A DNA stretch of 64,000 bases, from contig NZ_JPON01000001.1 in assembly GCF_000733935.1 (NCBI RefSeq), forward strand, positions 4,228,623 to 4,292,622, read 5' to 3'. Under the pieces are notes generated by a model. That model did not search any database. It had not been told where the DNA came from and saw nothing but the letters and a program-made list of their open reading frames with translations. This DNA comes from Methylomarinum vadi. GTDB taxonomy: Bacteria > Pseudomonadota > Gammaproteobacteria > Methylococcales > Methylomonadaceae. The translations under genes were made by a program, and so were the position numbers. Of this stretch, positions 17,423 to 26,583 are shown one piece after another; the stretch's first letter is position 1, and each line of letters opens with the position of its first letter.

Positions 17423-18058
17423 ATGAGTCATCATAATGAAACGGATAAAATAATCGCGCCGCAGGCCGCCGGAGGTCTGGTGCCGATTGTCATTGAGCAG
17501 ACTGCGCGTGGTGAACGCTCGTTCGATATCTACTCGAGATTGTTGAAAGAGCGGGTTATTTTTCTGGTCGGCCAGGTCGAAGACTATATGGCCAATCTGG
17601 TAGTGGCCCAGTTATTGTTCCTGGAATCGGAAAATCCTGATAAAGATATTCATTTATATATCAATTCACCTGGCGGTTCAGTGACTGCCGGCATGGCGAT
17701 TTACGACACCATGCAATTCATCAAGCCGGATGTCAGCACCATGTGTATCGGTCAGGCGGCCAGCATGGGCGCCTTATTGTTGACTGCGGGCGCCGCCGGT
17801 AAAAGATATTGTCTGCCGCATTCCCGCGTCATGATTCATCAGCCGTTGGGCGGTTTCCAGGGGCAAGCCTCCGATATCGATATCCATGCCCGGGAAATCC
17901 TTTCAATCAGAGACAGATTGAACCGGATTTTATCCCACCACACCGGGCAAAGTTTGGAAAAGATTCAGCAGGATACCGATAGGGATAATTTCCTGAGCGC
18001 CTCCGATGCGGCGGAATACGGCTTGATCGATAAAGTGTTGGCACATCGCCAAGTTTAA
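17423..18058 (+). CDS. clpP: ClpP, serine protease subunit of ClpXP
   Basis: The 211-residue protein is a complete ClpP with catalytic triad S114 (GQAASMGA), H139 (MIHQPLGG) and D188 (TDRDNF), three residues on from the E. coli positions. It includes the N-terminal propeptide region. ClpP forms a double seven-membered ring that degrades substrates delivered by ClpX. In most gammaproteobacteria clpX follows within 100-200 bases, but here about 1.4 kb containing an IS200-type element and palindromes separates them, so clpX may no longer be read through from clpP. Confidence 0.98.
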   Translation: MSHHNETDKIIAPQAAGGLVPIVIEQTARGERSFDIYSRLLKERVIFLVGQVEDYMANLVVAQLLFLESENPDKDIHLYINSPGGSVTAGMAIYDTMQFIKPDVSTMCIGQAASMGALLLTAGAAGKRYCLPHSRVMIHQPLGGFQGQASDIDIHAREILSIRDRLNRILSHHTGQSLEKIQQDTDRDNFLSASDAAEYGLIDKVLAHRQV

Positions 18059-18210
18059 TCGTAAGTCTTTCGCCGGTTTCTATTTCATTTCGCTACTCCG
18101 CTTCGTTTGCTAAGCAATCTACCGTCGGAGCGGGGGGTATTCAGGTAAAATCTGGATTTATCGAATTTGCTTAGGATACGGCTGTCAATATCTTCCGGGA
18201 TCTGCAGTAT

Positions 18211-18279
18211 CGTTCCCGCGCTCTGCGGTTCGGGGCGCTGGAGCGTCCCTGATTGGGTTTCCACGCAGAGTATGGGAAC
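18211..18279. repeat. Degenerate palindromic repeat
   Basis: TTCCCGCGCTCTGCG near 18212 pairs imperfectly (12 of 15) with CGCAGAGTATGGGAA near 18263-18277. The arms resemble the widespread class of intergenic repeats built on GTTCCCACGCTCTGCGTGG. No coding content. Confidence 0.45.
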
Positions 18280-18360
18280 CATATCGGAAAGTTATTTTCA
18301 GCATAGTCCTTACTTGTCGTAATTAGTAAACATAAGGCTAAACCTAAGCAATTATAGTCA

Positions 18361-18450
18361 TCGCACTTCAAACTTCGGCACCTTAATACCTTCGCCCCTT
18401 CGGGCGAAGGTTGGATGAGGGCATCAAAAGAACCGAAATTTGAAGTGCGA
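18361..18450. repeat. 90-base palindromic element with nested hairpin (MITE-like)
   Basis: The 18-base arms at 18361-18378 and 18433-18450 are inverted copies with one mismatch. Inside, CCTTCGCCC and GGGCGAAGG form a perfect nine-base stem around CTTC (18389-18410). The layout of long terminal inverted repeats with an internal hairpin and no gene fits a miniature transposable element or REP-type unit. No clear target duplication is visible. Confidence 0.6.
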
Positions 18451-18799
18451 ACAATATATGTCGCCATGCAAGAGGACGGTTGTTTACCTTTATCTGATGG
18501 CAACCTGGTTTTTGGCAGACAGTGTTGCTTTTTGTTGGGACTTAGATTAGCAATGTGACTTCCTTCCTGTTTTCTTCAAGCGGGCGCTATCCTCTTGCGC
18601 CATATTTAACAATTGCGCTGTTGGGCCTCGATTGTTAACCTAGCTTTGTTGGTAATATTTTAAGCATTTGATAATTAAAGGAAAATAAATTTCATAGCAC
18701 TGCAAATATGAAAAGTGGCATGATTTTATGTTTTTTAAAATCAATAGGTTATGTATTATATGGCACTACAGCCATAAGGCTGGGTTAAGCTATTAATTA

Positions 18800-19385
18800 T
18801 CCATCATAAGGTTTAAACCACCGGCTTTAGCCGGTCAGCTTTAGCTGCGATAATTTGCCCAAGGAGGTGGCGATGGACTATAGATACGGCAGCCATACGG
18901 TTTACCAAATTGAGTATCATTTTGTTTGGGTTACGAAGTATCGTTATAAAGTGCTGAAGGATGAAATAGCCGAACGAGTGAGAGACTTGGTGCGGCAGAC
19001 ATGCGAAGCCTTTGAGATACGGATTATCAAAGGTGTCGTGAGCAAAGATCATGTGCACATTTTGGTGAGTGCGCCGCCGACTATGGCCCCAAGCGAAATC
19101 ATGAGGCGAATCAAGGGACGAACTTCGAGCTATCTGTTCGAAGAGTTCCCGCACTTGAAAAAGCGATATTGGGGTCGACATTTTTGAGCCCGCGGTTATT
19201 TTTGCGCCACAGTGGGGCAAATGACTGATGAGATGATAAAGCAATATTTGGAGCATCACTTTGAACCTAATCCAAACGATAATTTCAAGATGGAGCCCGA
19301 CTAAGACGCGTCGTTTAGTCGACGCGTATCCGGACTTTCAGTCCGTTATTGGAACCCACCCGCTTGAGCGGGTGGTTGTTTAGTG
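18800..19385 (+). mobile_element. Decayed IS200/IS605-type insertion element
   Basis: The element lies between clpP and clpX. Its left side has a hairpin ACCGGC-TTTA-GCCGGT (18820-18835). Its right side has a hairpin with arms CCACCCGC (19356-19363) and GCGGGTGG (19368-19375). These are subterminal hairpins of the type that single-strand IS200 transposases recognise. Two further hairpins lie at about 19306-19335. There are no terminal inverted repeats, as expected for the family. Exact ends are uncertain. Confidence 0.75.
18873..19304 (+). pseudogene. tnpA: IS200-type transposase TnpA interrupted by an in-frame TGA
   Basis: The frame encodes a Y1 HUH transposase of about 143 residues. The first 104 residues include YHFVWVTKYR and the HUH motif in KDHVHILV. 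Codon 105 is TGA (19185-19187), after which the same frame continues for 38 residues (ARGYF..., then DEMIKQYLEHH with the expected catalytic Tyr) to TAA at 19302-19304. Relatives have Trp at that place, so a single TGG-to-TGA change explains the break. The truncated product would lack the nucleophile. AAGGAGG at 18861-18867 fixes the start at ATG 18873. Confidence 0.88.
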
Positions 19386-19467
19386 GATATTTTCTAAGAT
19401 TCGATATATTCTTGCATTGTTGAGACATTGAATACATCGGGTCTGATGTTGAGTAGGAGCTAAGTAT

Positions 19468-20742
19468 ATGAGTAAAGACCGAAACGGCAATGATGATGAA
19501 AAGCTGCTGTATTGTTCATTTTGCGGCAAAAGTCAGCATGAAGTCAGAAAGTTAATTGCCGGACCTTCAGTATACGTCTGTGATGAATGTGTAGAGCTCT
19601 GCAACGACATCATACGGGATGAATTGTCCGAGGACGATTCCGCGATTGGCAGTGGACAATTGCCGAAACCCAAAGAGATCAAGGCAGAACTCGATAATTA
19701 CGTTATCGGCCAGGAAAACGCTAAAAAGATTCTCGCGGTTGCGGTCTACAACCACTATAAGCGGTTGCGTAGCAAAAGCAAAAAAGACGAAGTCGAATTG
19801 GCGAAAAGCAATATTTTGCTGATAGGGCCGACCGGTTCGGGGAAAACGCTGCTCGCCGAAACGCTGGCAAGATTGCTTGATGTGCCGTTCACCATTGCCG
19901 ATGCGACCACCTTAACCGAAGCGGGGTATGTGGGCGAGGATGTCGAGAACATCATTCAGAAAATCCTGCAAAAATGCGATTACGATGTTGAAAAAGCGGA
20001 AACCGGCATTGTTTATATCGATGAAATCGATAAAATTTCCCGTAAATCGGACAACCCTTCCATTACGCGCGACGTATCCGGCGAGGGTGTTCAACAAGCG
20101 TTGCTGAAACTGATCGAAGGCACGGTTGCTTCGGTGCCGCCGCAAGGTGGCCGAAAGCATCCCCAGCAGGAGTTTTTGCAAGTTAATACCGCGAATATCT
20201 TGTTTATCGTAGGCGGCGCTTTTGCCGGGCTGGACAGGGTGATCAAATCGAGGTCCGAAAAAGGAGGCATCGGATTTTCAGCCGAAGTCAAGAGTAAGAA
20301 CGATAGCAAAAATATCGGGGAAGTTTTCGCCGAAGTGGAAGCGGAAGACTTGATCAAATACGGCCTGATTCCTGAATTTGTAGGCCGTTTGCCGGTGGTC
20401 GCGACATTAGAAGAGTTGGATGAAGCTGCCCTGGTAAAAATTCTAACCGAACCTAAGAACGCCTTGGTGAAGCAATATCAACATCTGTTTGAGATGGAAG
20501 GCTCGGAGCTCGAGTTCAGGGAAGATTCGTTGCTGGCAATCGCTCGTAAGTCGATGGAGCGGAAAACCGGGGCCAGAGGTTTGCGTACCATCGTCGAGAA
20601 TGTCCTGTTGGATACTATGTACGAGCTACCTTCGAACGATCGCATTAAAAAAGTTGTGATTGACGAAGGCGTTATAATAGGTGAGTCCGAACCAATTTTG
20701 GTCTATGAAACTGAACAGAAAAAAGCGGCATCGGATTCGTAA
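19468..20742 (+). CDS. clpX: ClpX, AAA+ unfoldase of ClpXP
   Basis: The 424-residue protein has the N-terminal C4 zinc-binding domain (YCSFCGKS then VCDECVELC, residues 11-45), Walker A GPTGSGKT with K126, Walker [11 protein letters not shown], the pore loop region GYVGEDVE, and the C-terminal small domain. ClpX recognises tagged substrates, unfolds them and feeds them to ClpP. It is preceded by the IS200-type element and probably needs its own promoter in 19386-19467. Confidence 0.98.
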   Translation: MSKDRNGNDDEKLLYCSFCGKSQHEVRKLIAGPSVYVCDECVELCNDIIRDELSEDDSAIGSGQLPKPKEIKAELDNYVIGQENAKKILAVAVYNHYKRLRSKSKKDEVELAKSNILLIGPTGSGKTLLAETLARLLDVPFTIADATTLTEAGYVGEDVENIIQKILQKCDYDVEKAETGIVYIDEIDKISRKSDNPSITRDVSGEGVQQALLKLIEGTVASVPPQGGRKHPQQEFLQVNTANILFIVGGAFAGLDRVIKSRSEKGGIGFSAEVKSKNDSKNIGEVFAEVEAEDLIKYGLIPEFVGRLPVVATLEELDEAALVKILTEPKNALVKQYQHLFEMEGSELEFREDSLLAIARKSMERKTGARGLRTIVENVLLDTMYELPSNDRIKKVVIDEGVIIGESEPILVYETEQKKAASDS

Positions 20743-20822
20743 GGCTGATTTATGGGGGTGCTCGATTGCAAGCGTCGGTGACAGAGTGATTTTTTAATCG
20801 AAGACAGCAGTTTCCGTGAAAG

Positions 20823-20854
20823 AAGGGCGTTTTTACCGATAGCGCCCTTTTTTT
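20823..20854 (+). terminator. Rho-independent terminator after clpX
   Basis: AAGGGCG at 20823-20829 pairs with CGCCCTT at 20843-20849, followed by a run of T residues to 20854. It closes the clpX unit before lon. Confidence 0.85.
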
Positions 20855-20876
20855 GTGCCGATGATTTTATTGAACG

Positions 20877-20904
20877 CTTGCTTTTTGCATAAGTGACACC
20901 ATAT
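20877..20904 (+). promoter_or_regulatory. Heat-shock (sigma-32-like) promoter of lon
   Basis: CTTGCTT at 20877-20883 and CACCATAT at 20897-20904 are 13 bases apart, close to the sigma-32 consensus CTTGAAA-N13-CCCCATNT. It lies 38 bases before lon, a classic heat-shock gene in enteric bacteria. Confidence 0.55.
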
Positions 20905-20941
20905 TCATTACATTATTCGATGTAACCTTGAGATTCCGTTA

Positions 20942-23365
20942 ATGGAAACATTTGAAATGACCGATTTATTAATGAAAGACAACTTGATTCCGGTTTTGCC
21001 CTTGCGTGACGTGGTCGTGTATCCGCATATGGTGATTCCATTGTTCGTGGGTAGGGACAAGTCGATCGACGCATTGGATGCGGCGATGAAGGAAGACAAA
21101 CAAATTTTGCTGGTCGCGCAGAAACAAGCCGATATAGACGATCCTGGCTTCGACGACTTATATCAGGCGGGCACCTTGGCGAATATTCTGCAATTGTTGA
21201 AACTGCCCGACGGTACCGTCAAGGTGCTGGTGGAAGGGAGTCAGCGCTGCAATGTACAGTCCTATCGAGAGATTGATGGGTATTTGGCGGCAACGGTCAG
21301 CGAAATCGGAGAAGTGTTGGATATTTCCGAGCAGGAGTTGGAAGTGTTGCAGCGTACCGCGATCAATTCATTCGACCAATATGTCAAGCTGAATAATAAA
21401 ATTCCGCCTGAGGTATTGAACTCGCTGGCCGGCATCGACGATCCCAGCCGCTTGGCCGATACCATGGCCGCGCACATGTCGATGAAAGTCGAGGAAAAGC
21501 AAAGAATGCTGGAAATGGCGAATGTTGCCAAACGATTGGAAGCATTGATGACCTTAATGGAAGGCGAGGTCGACTTGCTGGAAATGGAAAAAAGAATTCG
21601 CGGGCGGGTGAAAAAACAAATGGAAAAAAACCAGCGGGAATACTATCTGAATGAGCAAATGAAGGCCATTCAGAAAGAGCTGGGCGAAATGGACGATGCC
21701 GCCAACGAGATCGAAGAGCTGGAAAAAAAGATCAAGGAAGCCGGTATGTCCAAGGAAGCGAAAGCCAAGGCCGATGCCGAATTGAATAAATTGAAACTGA
21801 TGTCGCCGATGTCCGCCGAAGCCACGGTGGTACGCAATTATATCGACTGGATGGTCAGTGTGCCGTGGAAAAAGAAAACCAAGGTGCGCCATGATCTGAA
21901 ATTGGCGGAAGAGGTGCTGGAAGCGGAACATTACGGTCTGGAAAAGGTAAAAGAGCGGATTCTCGAATATTTGGCCGTGCAACAACGGGTCAAACAGCTC
22001 AAAGGTCCGATTTTATGCCTGGTTGGACCGCCTGGCGTTGGTAAAACCTCGTTAGGTCAATCGATTGCCCGCGCCACCAACCGCAAATATGTGCGCATGG
22101 CTTTAGGCGGCGTTAGGGACGAGGCCGAAATTAGAGGGCATCGCCGTACCTATATCGGCTCCATGCCGGGCAAAATTCTACAAAACTTGGCCAAGGTAAA
22201 AACGCGTAATCCGATGTTCCTGTTGGATGAGATCGACAAGATGGCGGCCGACTTTCGTGGCGATCCGGCGTCGGCTTTATTGGAAGTCCTCGATCCCGAG
22301 CAGAACCATACCTTTGCCGACCATTATCTGGAAGTCGACTTCGATTTGTCCGACGTGATGTTCGTGGCTACAGCCAACACATTGAATATTCCCGCGGCAT
22401 TGATGGACAGAATGGAAGTGATTCGTTTAGCGGGTTACACCGAGGATGAAAAAATCAATATCGCTATCCGTTTCTTGATTCCTAAGCAAATCAAGAATAA
22501 TGGTTTGAAGCCTTCCGAAATCGAGATTACCGAAGAAGCGGTTAAGGACGTTATCCGTTATTACACCCGTGAAGCCGGAGTACGCAGTCTGGAGCGGGAA
22601 ATTTCCAAAATCTGCCGGAAAGTGGTCAAGGATTTGTTATTGAAAAACAGCACCGGCAAGGAAGTCGTTGCCAGCGACAATTTGGATAAATATCTGGGCG
22701 TTAAACGCTTCAGCTATGGCGTCGCCGAAGACGAGGATCAGGTTGGGCGTGTTAACGGCCTGGCTTGGACGGAAGTGGGGGGTGAGTTATTGACCATCGA
22801 AACAGCGGTCATGCCCGGCAAAGGCAAGCAATTGGCGACCGGTAAATTGGGCGATGTTATGAAGGAATCGATCGAGGCCGCCGTATCCGTTGTCAGAAGC
22901 CGCTCGCCAGGCTTGGGTATCGATGAACAAATGTTCCAAAAAAATGATATTCATATCCATGTGCCGGAGGGTGCCACACCGAAGGATGGGCCTAGCGCGG
23001 GTATTGCCATGTGTACGGCGATTATTTCGGCATTGACCAAGGTGCCCGTGCGGGCAACCGTTGCGATGACGGGAGAAATTACCTTGCGTGGGGAGGTCTT
23101 GCCGATCGGCGGGTTGAAGGAAAAGCTGCTGGCCGCGCACCGGGGCGGCATTACCACCGTGTTGATTCCGGCTGAGAACGAAAAAGATTTGACCGAAATT
23201 CCGGAAAATATTAAACAAAACCTCGAAATCAAAGCGGTACGTTGGATCGACGAGGTGTTGGAAGTCGCCTTGCAGCACATGCCATCCCCGAACGGAGACA
23301 AATTACCGGTAGGGAGAGAGCGGAAGAAAGCGGCTAAAAAAGAGCAAACCGTTATGGCGCATTAA
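20942..23365 (+). CDS. lon: Lon ATP-dependent protease
   Basis: The 807-residue protein is a standard LonA: N-terminal substrate-binding domain with coiled coil (1-310), AAA+ domain with Walker A GPPGVGKT (K368) and Walker [10 protein letters not shown], and the protease domain with catalytic dyad S685 ([11 protein letters not shown]) and K728 ([12 protein letters not shown]), 43 residues apart as in E. coli (S679/K722). The C-terminal tail is Lys-rich. It degrades misfolded and short-lived regulatory proteins. A second in-frame ATG (20957) exists; no strong ribosome site decides between them. Confidence 0.98.
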   Translation: METFEMTDLLMKDNLIPVLPLRDVVVYPHMVIPLFVGRDKSIDALDAAMKEDKQILLVAQKQADIDDPGFDDLYQAGTLANILQLLKLPDGTVKVLVEGSQRCNVQSYREIDGYLAATVSEIGEVLDISEQELEVLQRTAINSFDQYVKLNNKIPPEVLNSLAGIDDPSRLADTMAAHMSMKVEEKQRMLEMANVAKRLEALMTLMEGEVDLLEMEKRIRGRVKKQMEKNQREYYLNEQMKAIQKELGEMDDAANEIEELEKKIKEAGMSKEAKAKADAELNKLKLMSPMSAEATVVRNYIDWMVSVPWKKKTKVRHDLKLAEEVLEAEHYGLEKVKERILEYLAVQQRVKQLKGPILCLVGPPGVGKTSLGQSIARATNRKYVRMALGGVRDEAEIRGHRRTYIGSMPGKILQNLAKVKTRNPMFLLDEIDKMAADFRGDPASALLEVLDPEQNHTFADHYLEVDFDLSDVMFVATANTLNIPAALMDRMEVIRLAGYTEDEKINIAIRFLIPKQIKNNGLKPSEIEITEEAVKDVIRYYTREAGVRSLEREISKICRKVVKDLLLKNSTGKEVVASDNLDKYLGVKRFSYGVAEDEDQVGRVNGLAWTEVGGELLTIETAVMPGKGKQLATGKLGDVMKESIEAAVSVVRSRSPGLGIDEQMFQKNDIHIHVPEGATPKDGPSAGIAMCTAIISALTKVPVRATVAMTGEITLRGEVLPIGGLKEKLLAAHRGGITTVLIPAENEKDLTEIPENIKQNLEIKAVRWIDEVLEVALQHMPSPNGDKLPVGRERKKAAKKEQTVMAH

Positions 23366-23453
23366 AAAGTCGTTTTGGCGAAGCCCCTTCGCTGCAAATG
23401 GGAAGAGGCGATAGCGACTAACAACCTGCGGGGAAAGTTAAATTACACCAGGC

Positions 23454-23538
23454 TCGTAGCCCTCATGAATCATAGCGGAATGCGGGACCTGGTAACCACG
23501 CTATTCCCGGATTCCGCTGTGTTGCATCCAGGCTACGA
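23454..23538. repeat. Dispersed palindromic repeat
   Basis: Outer arms TCGTAGCC (23454-23461) and GGCTACGA (23531-23538) are exact inverted copies. Inner arms GCGGAATGCGGGA (23475-23487) and TCCCGGATTCCGC (23505-23517) match in 12 of 13 positions. The CATCCAGGCTAC end recalls the element at 10688-10718, so the two may be members of one family. Confidence 0.65.
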
Positions 23539-23898
23539 ACTACCGCATCGATTGCGACATGATGCGCTTAGCGCATCCGCATGGTTTTTGTGGCTCCGAC
23601 CGGAGGGTGAAAGTTTTAAGGTGCCTAAATTTGATGAGAGCAGAACAATAGCCCAGAAGACGGCTTGAAGCTACACGAAATGTATGGGTATTGAGCTTAT
23701 AAGGCAAATTTACTGGGTGGGAAATCGAGACCAAAAAATTTAAAGGATTAATGATTGGTTTTTTGATTGGTTTTTTCCTTTTTTTTCTTTTCTCGACTAG
23801 AATTTGCGTTCGATGTTTAAGAAAAAGTTCGCGTTGAGCTGAAATAGGCCAAATATCCCGCAAATCCATAAATATCAAGGGCTATAAGGTTTTTAAGC

Positions 23899-23935
23899 TT
23901 GACACTTACAAAGACCAGTTGATATAAATATCAAC
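23899..23935 (+). promoter_or_regulatory. Promoter upstream of hupB with a palindrome over the -10
   Basis: A perfect TTGACA (23899-23904) is followed after 18 bases by TATAAA (23923-23928). The -10 is embedded in a perfect seven-base inverted repeat, GTTGATA-TAAA-TATCAAC (23918-23935), which looks like a repressor operator. The start would lie about 245 bases before hupB, leaving a long leader. Confidence 0.5.
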
Positions 23936-24181
23936 GTTTCTGATAAGACGCTGGGGTTAGTTTTTTTTTAGAAACGGGTAGTTCACAAGATAAGCGCTTA
24001 TGATTTAGGTCGGCGCGCTGCACGCAGATCAATATTTATCCCTTTGAAAAACAAAATGTCATGTCATTGCCATGATAGGGATTTTTTTTATTGTCGATAA
24101 ATAGAACTGTAGGAGAGGCAGTGAGCGAACGGGTATAAATCTAAGTAAACAATTAATAATTAACATCCTAAGGGGAAATAA

Positions 24182-24454
24182 ATGAATAAATCGGAACTTA
24201 TTGATGCAATCGCGGATTCAGCTGAATTGACAAAAGCAGACGCAAGCCGTGCCTTGGACGGCTTCATCGATGCCATCACAGACGCTCTCAAAAACGGCGA
24301 TTCGGTCGCGTTGGTCGGTTTTGGTACCTTTGCAGTTAAAGAAAGAGCCGAAAGAAAAGGTCGCAACCCCCAAACGGGTGAGGAAATTACTATCAAGGCG
24401 GCAAAAATTCCTTCATTTAAAGCTGGTAAATCTTTAAAAGATGCTGTAAACTAG
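24182..24454 (+). CDS. hupB: DNA-binding protein HU-beta
   Basis: The 90-residue protein is a standard [13 protein letters not shown] opening, helical dimer core, and the beta-arm [24 protein letters not shown] with the RNPxTG tip that bends DNA. It is a nucleoid protein acting as a homo- or heterodimer. AAGGGG at 24170-24175 is a good ribosome site. The lon-hupB-ppiD order is conserved in gammaproteobacteria; here two tRNA genes are inserted between hupB and ppiD. Confidence 0.98.
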   Translation: MNKSELIDAIADSAELTKADASRALDGFIDAITDALKNGDSVALVGFGTFAVKERAERKGRNPQTGEEITIKAAKIPSFKAGKSLKDAVN

Positions 24455-24467
24455 TCTCTCTTTAGTC

Positions 24468-24543
24468 GGGTGCTTAGCTCAGCTGGGAGAGCATCGCCCT
24501 TACAAGGCGAGGGTCGGGGGTTCGATCCCCTCAGCACCCACCA
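24468..24543 (+). tRNA. tRNA-Val (anticodon TAC)
   Basis: The 76-base gene has acceptor stem GGGTGCT/AGCACCC, anticodon loop CTTACAA (TAC at 24501-24503), a TTCGATC T-loop and an encoded CCA at 24541-24543. Confidence 0.97.
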
Positions 24544-24549
24544 GACTTT

Positions 24550-24626
24550 GGAGCGGTAGTTCAGATGGTTAGAATACCGGCCTGTCACGCCGGGGGTCGC
24601 GGGTTCGAGCCCCGTCCGCTCCGCCA
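24550..24626 (+). tRNA. tRNA-Asp (anticodon GTC)
   Basis: The 77-base gene has acceptor stem GGAGCGG/CCGCTCC, anticodon loop CTGTCAC (GTC at 24584-24586), discriminator G and an encoded CCA at 24624-24626. It starts six bases after tRNA-Val, so both are probably cut from one transcript. Confidence 0.97.
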
Positions 24627-24632
24627 GATAAT

Positions 24633-24666
24633 AAACCCCGGACCTGTTGGTTCGGGGTTTTTTTTG
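24633..24666 (+). terminator. Rho-independent terminator after tRNA-Asp
   Basis: AAACCCCG (24633-24640) pairs with CGGGGTTT (24653-24660), followed by an unbroken T run. It ends the hupB-tRNA transcript before ppiD. Confidence 0.88.
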
Positions 24667-24723
24667 CATGAAATTTGTTATAGCCTGAATGAACGGGCTT
24701 TCATTCTGTAAAAGGCAGGAACA

Positions 24724-26583
24724 ATGCTACAAAAAATTAGAGAAAAGTCGCAGGGCATATTTGCATGGGTCATTTTGATATTAATCTGTGTCCCTTTTGC
24801 GTTATGGGGGATTCAAAATTATTTGGGGGGAGGTAAAGAAGCGCCAATCGCATCGGTAGGCGATAAAGAGTTTTACCAGAATGATCTGAACAGGGCCTAC
24901 TCCCAATATGCGCAGAATCTTGCCGGAATGAAGTTTGACGAGGAAGTCATAAAGCAACAGGCTTTCGATAAACTGATTCGTGACGAAGTGTTGCTGCAGC
25001 ATGTCCAGGATGAAGGTTTGGTGGTTACCGATGAAACCGCGCGGGAATTCATCAAATCATTGGAATATTTTCAGACGGATGGCAAGTTCGACAAGAAGCA
25101 GTATAAGGCCTTATTAGGGGCGCAACGCATGTCGTCGGCGGAGTTCGTCAACCGCATCAAAAAAGCCTTGGTCATGGAGCAATATCAAAAAGCCATTACC
25201 GAAAGCAGTTTCGTCACTCAGGCCGACATCGATCGCTTTTTTGCCATACAAAATCAAAAACGCGATGTCGAATACATCACCGTACCGCTGATGAAGGTCG
25301 CCGAACAACCGAGCGATGACGAGATCGAGGCTTATTATCGGCAGCATCAGGATGAGTTTAAAACGGAAGAGCAGGTGGCAATCGAATATGTCGAGTTATC
25401 GCTGGATGCGTTGGCCCGGGATATCGATGCCAGCGAAGAGCAGCTGAAAGCTTACTACCAGGAGCATAAGGACCTGTACACGACGAAAGAGCGTAGAAAG
25501 ATCAGTCATATTTTATTTGCTTTCAAGGACGGTGAAAAAGAGGAAGAGGTGCGAAAAAAAGCTTTGAAAGCAAAAGAACAGTTGAAAGATACGGATTTCG
25601 CAACCTTGGCCGCCAAGATTTCCGACGATACGTTAACCGCTAAAAAAGGAGGGGATCTCGGCTTGTTCGAGCCTGGTGTCATGGAACAAGCTTTTGAAGA
25701 TGCCGCGATGAAATTAAAGCTGAACGAAGTTTCAGAGCCGGTAAAAACGGCGTTTGGTTACCATCTGATCAAAGTCACTGAGTTGGAGCCGGGCAAAGTT
25801 AAACCGTATGAAAGTGTAAAAGCTGAAATCAGCAAAGCTTATAAAAGGGCCGAGGCGGAAAATCGTTTCCTGGAATTGGGTGAAATACTCACGGATGTCA
25901 GCTTCGAGAACCCCGGTAGTTTAAAGCCAGTTGAAGATGCCGTCGGTATTCCGGCTAAACAAACCGGATTGTTTGGCCGCAATAGCGGTGAAGGTATCGC
26001 GGCCGAGGAAGCTATCCGGAACATGGCATTTTCCGAAGATGTGTTGAAAGGTAATAATAGCGAGCCGGTCGAGCTGGGTAGCGATAGGCTGGTGGTGTTA
26101 AGAATAAAAGAGCATAAACCGGCAATGTCTCGTGAATTGGCGGAGGTCAAGCCGGCCATTATAAATGCTTTGCAGGCGGAGAAAGCGCGTGAACTCACCC
26201 TTGCCAAGGCGGAGGAAATAAAAGTAGCGTTGCAAGAAGGACAGAGCATTGACGATGCGGCTAAAAAATACCAGTTAACGGCCAAGAAGGTCGAGGGGTT
26301 GACCCGCAACGGCGGGGAGTTGCCTTGGCCGATTAATCAGGCCATCTTTAAAGCCGCTAAACCGGTAGATGGAAAGCCAACCATTATTTTGGCCGAGTCA
26401 GCGGACGGCTCGCAAACAGTCGCCAGTTTGTCAAAGGTGACCGCTGGAGTGATGACCGAAAGCGACAAGCAAAAACAACAACTGGCGGAGAAAAACCTCG
26501 CCAAAGCCCTGGGCCAAACGACGTTCTCCGGCGTATTGAACGAATTGGAAAGTCAGGCCGATATATCCATCCGGCAAGAATAG
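24724..26583 (+). CDS. ppiD: PpiD-type periplasmic folding chaperone, membrane anchored
   Basis: The 619-residue protein has one N-terminal membrane helix (about 13-33), a SurA-like N-terminal chaperone region, and a parvulin (PpiC) domain around residues 255-360 containing KISHILF, DLGLFEPGVM and GYHLIKVTE. PpiD sits at the Sec translocon exit and helps outer-membrane and periplasmic proteins emerge; its parvulin domain is weak or inactive in E. coli. Length matches the family (about 620). It follows the tRNA terminator, so it has its own promoter in 24667-24723. Confidence 0.95.
   Translation: MLQKIREKSQGIFAWVILILICVPFALWGIQNYLGGGKEAPIASVGDKEFYQNDLNRAYSQYAQNLAGMKFDEEVIKQQAFDKLIRDEVLLQHVQDEGLVVTDETAREFIKSLEYFQTDGKFDKKQYKALLGAQRMSSAEFVNRIKKALVMEQYQKAITESSFVTQADIDRFFAIQNQKRDVEYITVPLMKVAEQPSDDEIEAYYRQHQDEFKTEEQVAIEYVELSLDALARDIDASEEQLKAYYQEHKDLYTTKERRKISHILFAFKDGEKEEEVRKKALKAKEQLKDTDFATLAAKISDDTLTAKKGGDLGLFEPGVMEQAFEDAAMKLKLNEVSEPVKTAFGYHLIKVTELEPGKVKPYESVKAEISKAYKRAEAENRFLELGEILTDVSFENPGSLKPVEDAVGIPAKQTGLFGRNSGEGIAAEEAIRNMAFSEDVLKGNNSEPVELGSDRLVVLRIKEHKPAMSRELAEVKPAIINALQAEKARELTLAKAEEIKVALQEGQSIDDAAKKYQLTAKKVEGLTRNGGELPWPINQAIFKAAKPVDGKPTIILAESADGSQTVASLSKVTAGVMTESDKQKQQLAEKNLAKALGQTTFSGVLNELESQADISIRQE

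Larger units (their letters stand above)
18059..18799. other. Non-coding gap with palindromic repeats between clpP and the IS200-type element
   Basis: This roughly 740-base stretch has no credible gene; a 110-residue minus-strand frame at 18171-18503 only runs through palindromes. It holds two separate inverted-repeat elements (listed below). From about 18650 the sequence becomes very AT-rich up to the left end of the insertion element. It appears to be a landing zone for small mobile sequences. Confidence 0.55.
23366..24181. other. Long intergenic region between lon and hupB
   Basis: About 816 bases without a credible gene. A 97-residue open frame at 23375-23668 crosses a palindromic repeat and is judged spurious. 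The region holds that repeat, two tandem GATTGGTTTTTT units near 23753-23776, a promoter-like site with an overlapping palindrome (23899-23935), and a long AT-rich leader before hupB. Confidence 0.6.

Noticed and set aside
18171-18503. 110-residue minus-strand open frame after clpP
   Set aside because: Built from two palindromic repeats; no ribosome site and no protein-like composition.
23375-23668. 97-residue open frame after lon
   Set aside because: Its middle is the inverted repeat 23454-23538, and nothing supports translation.
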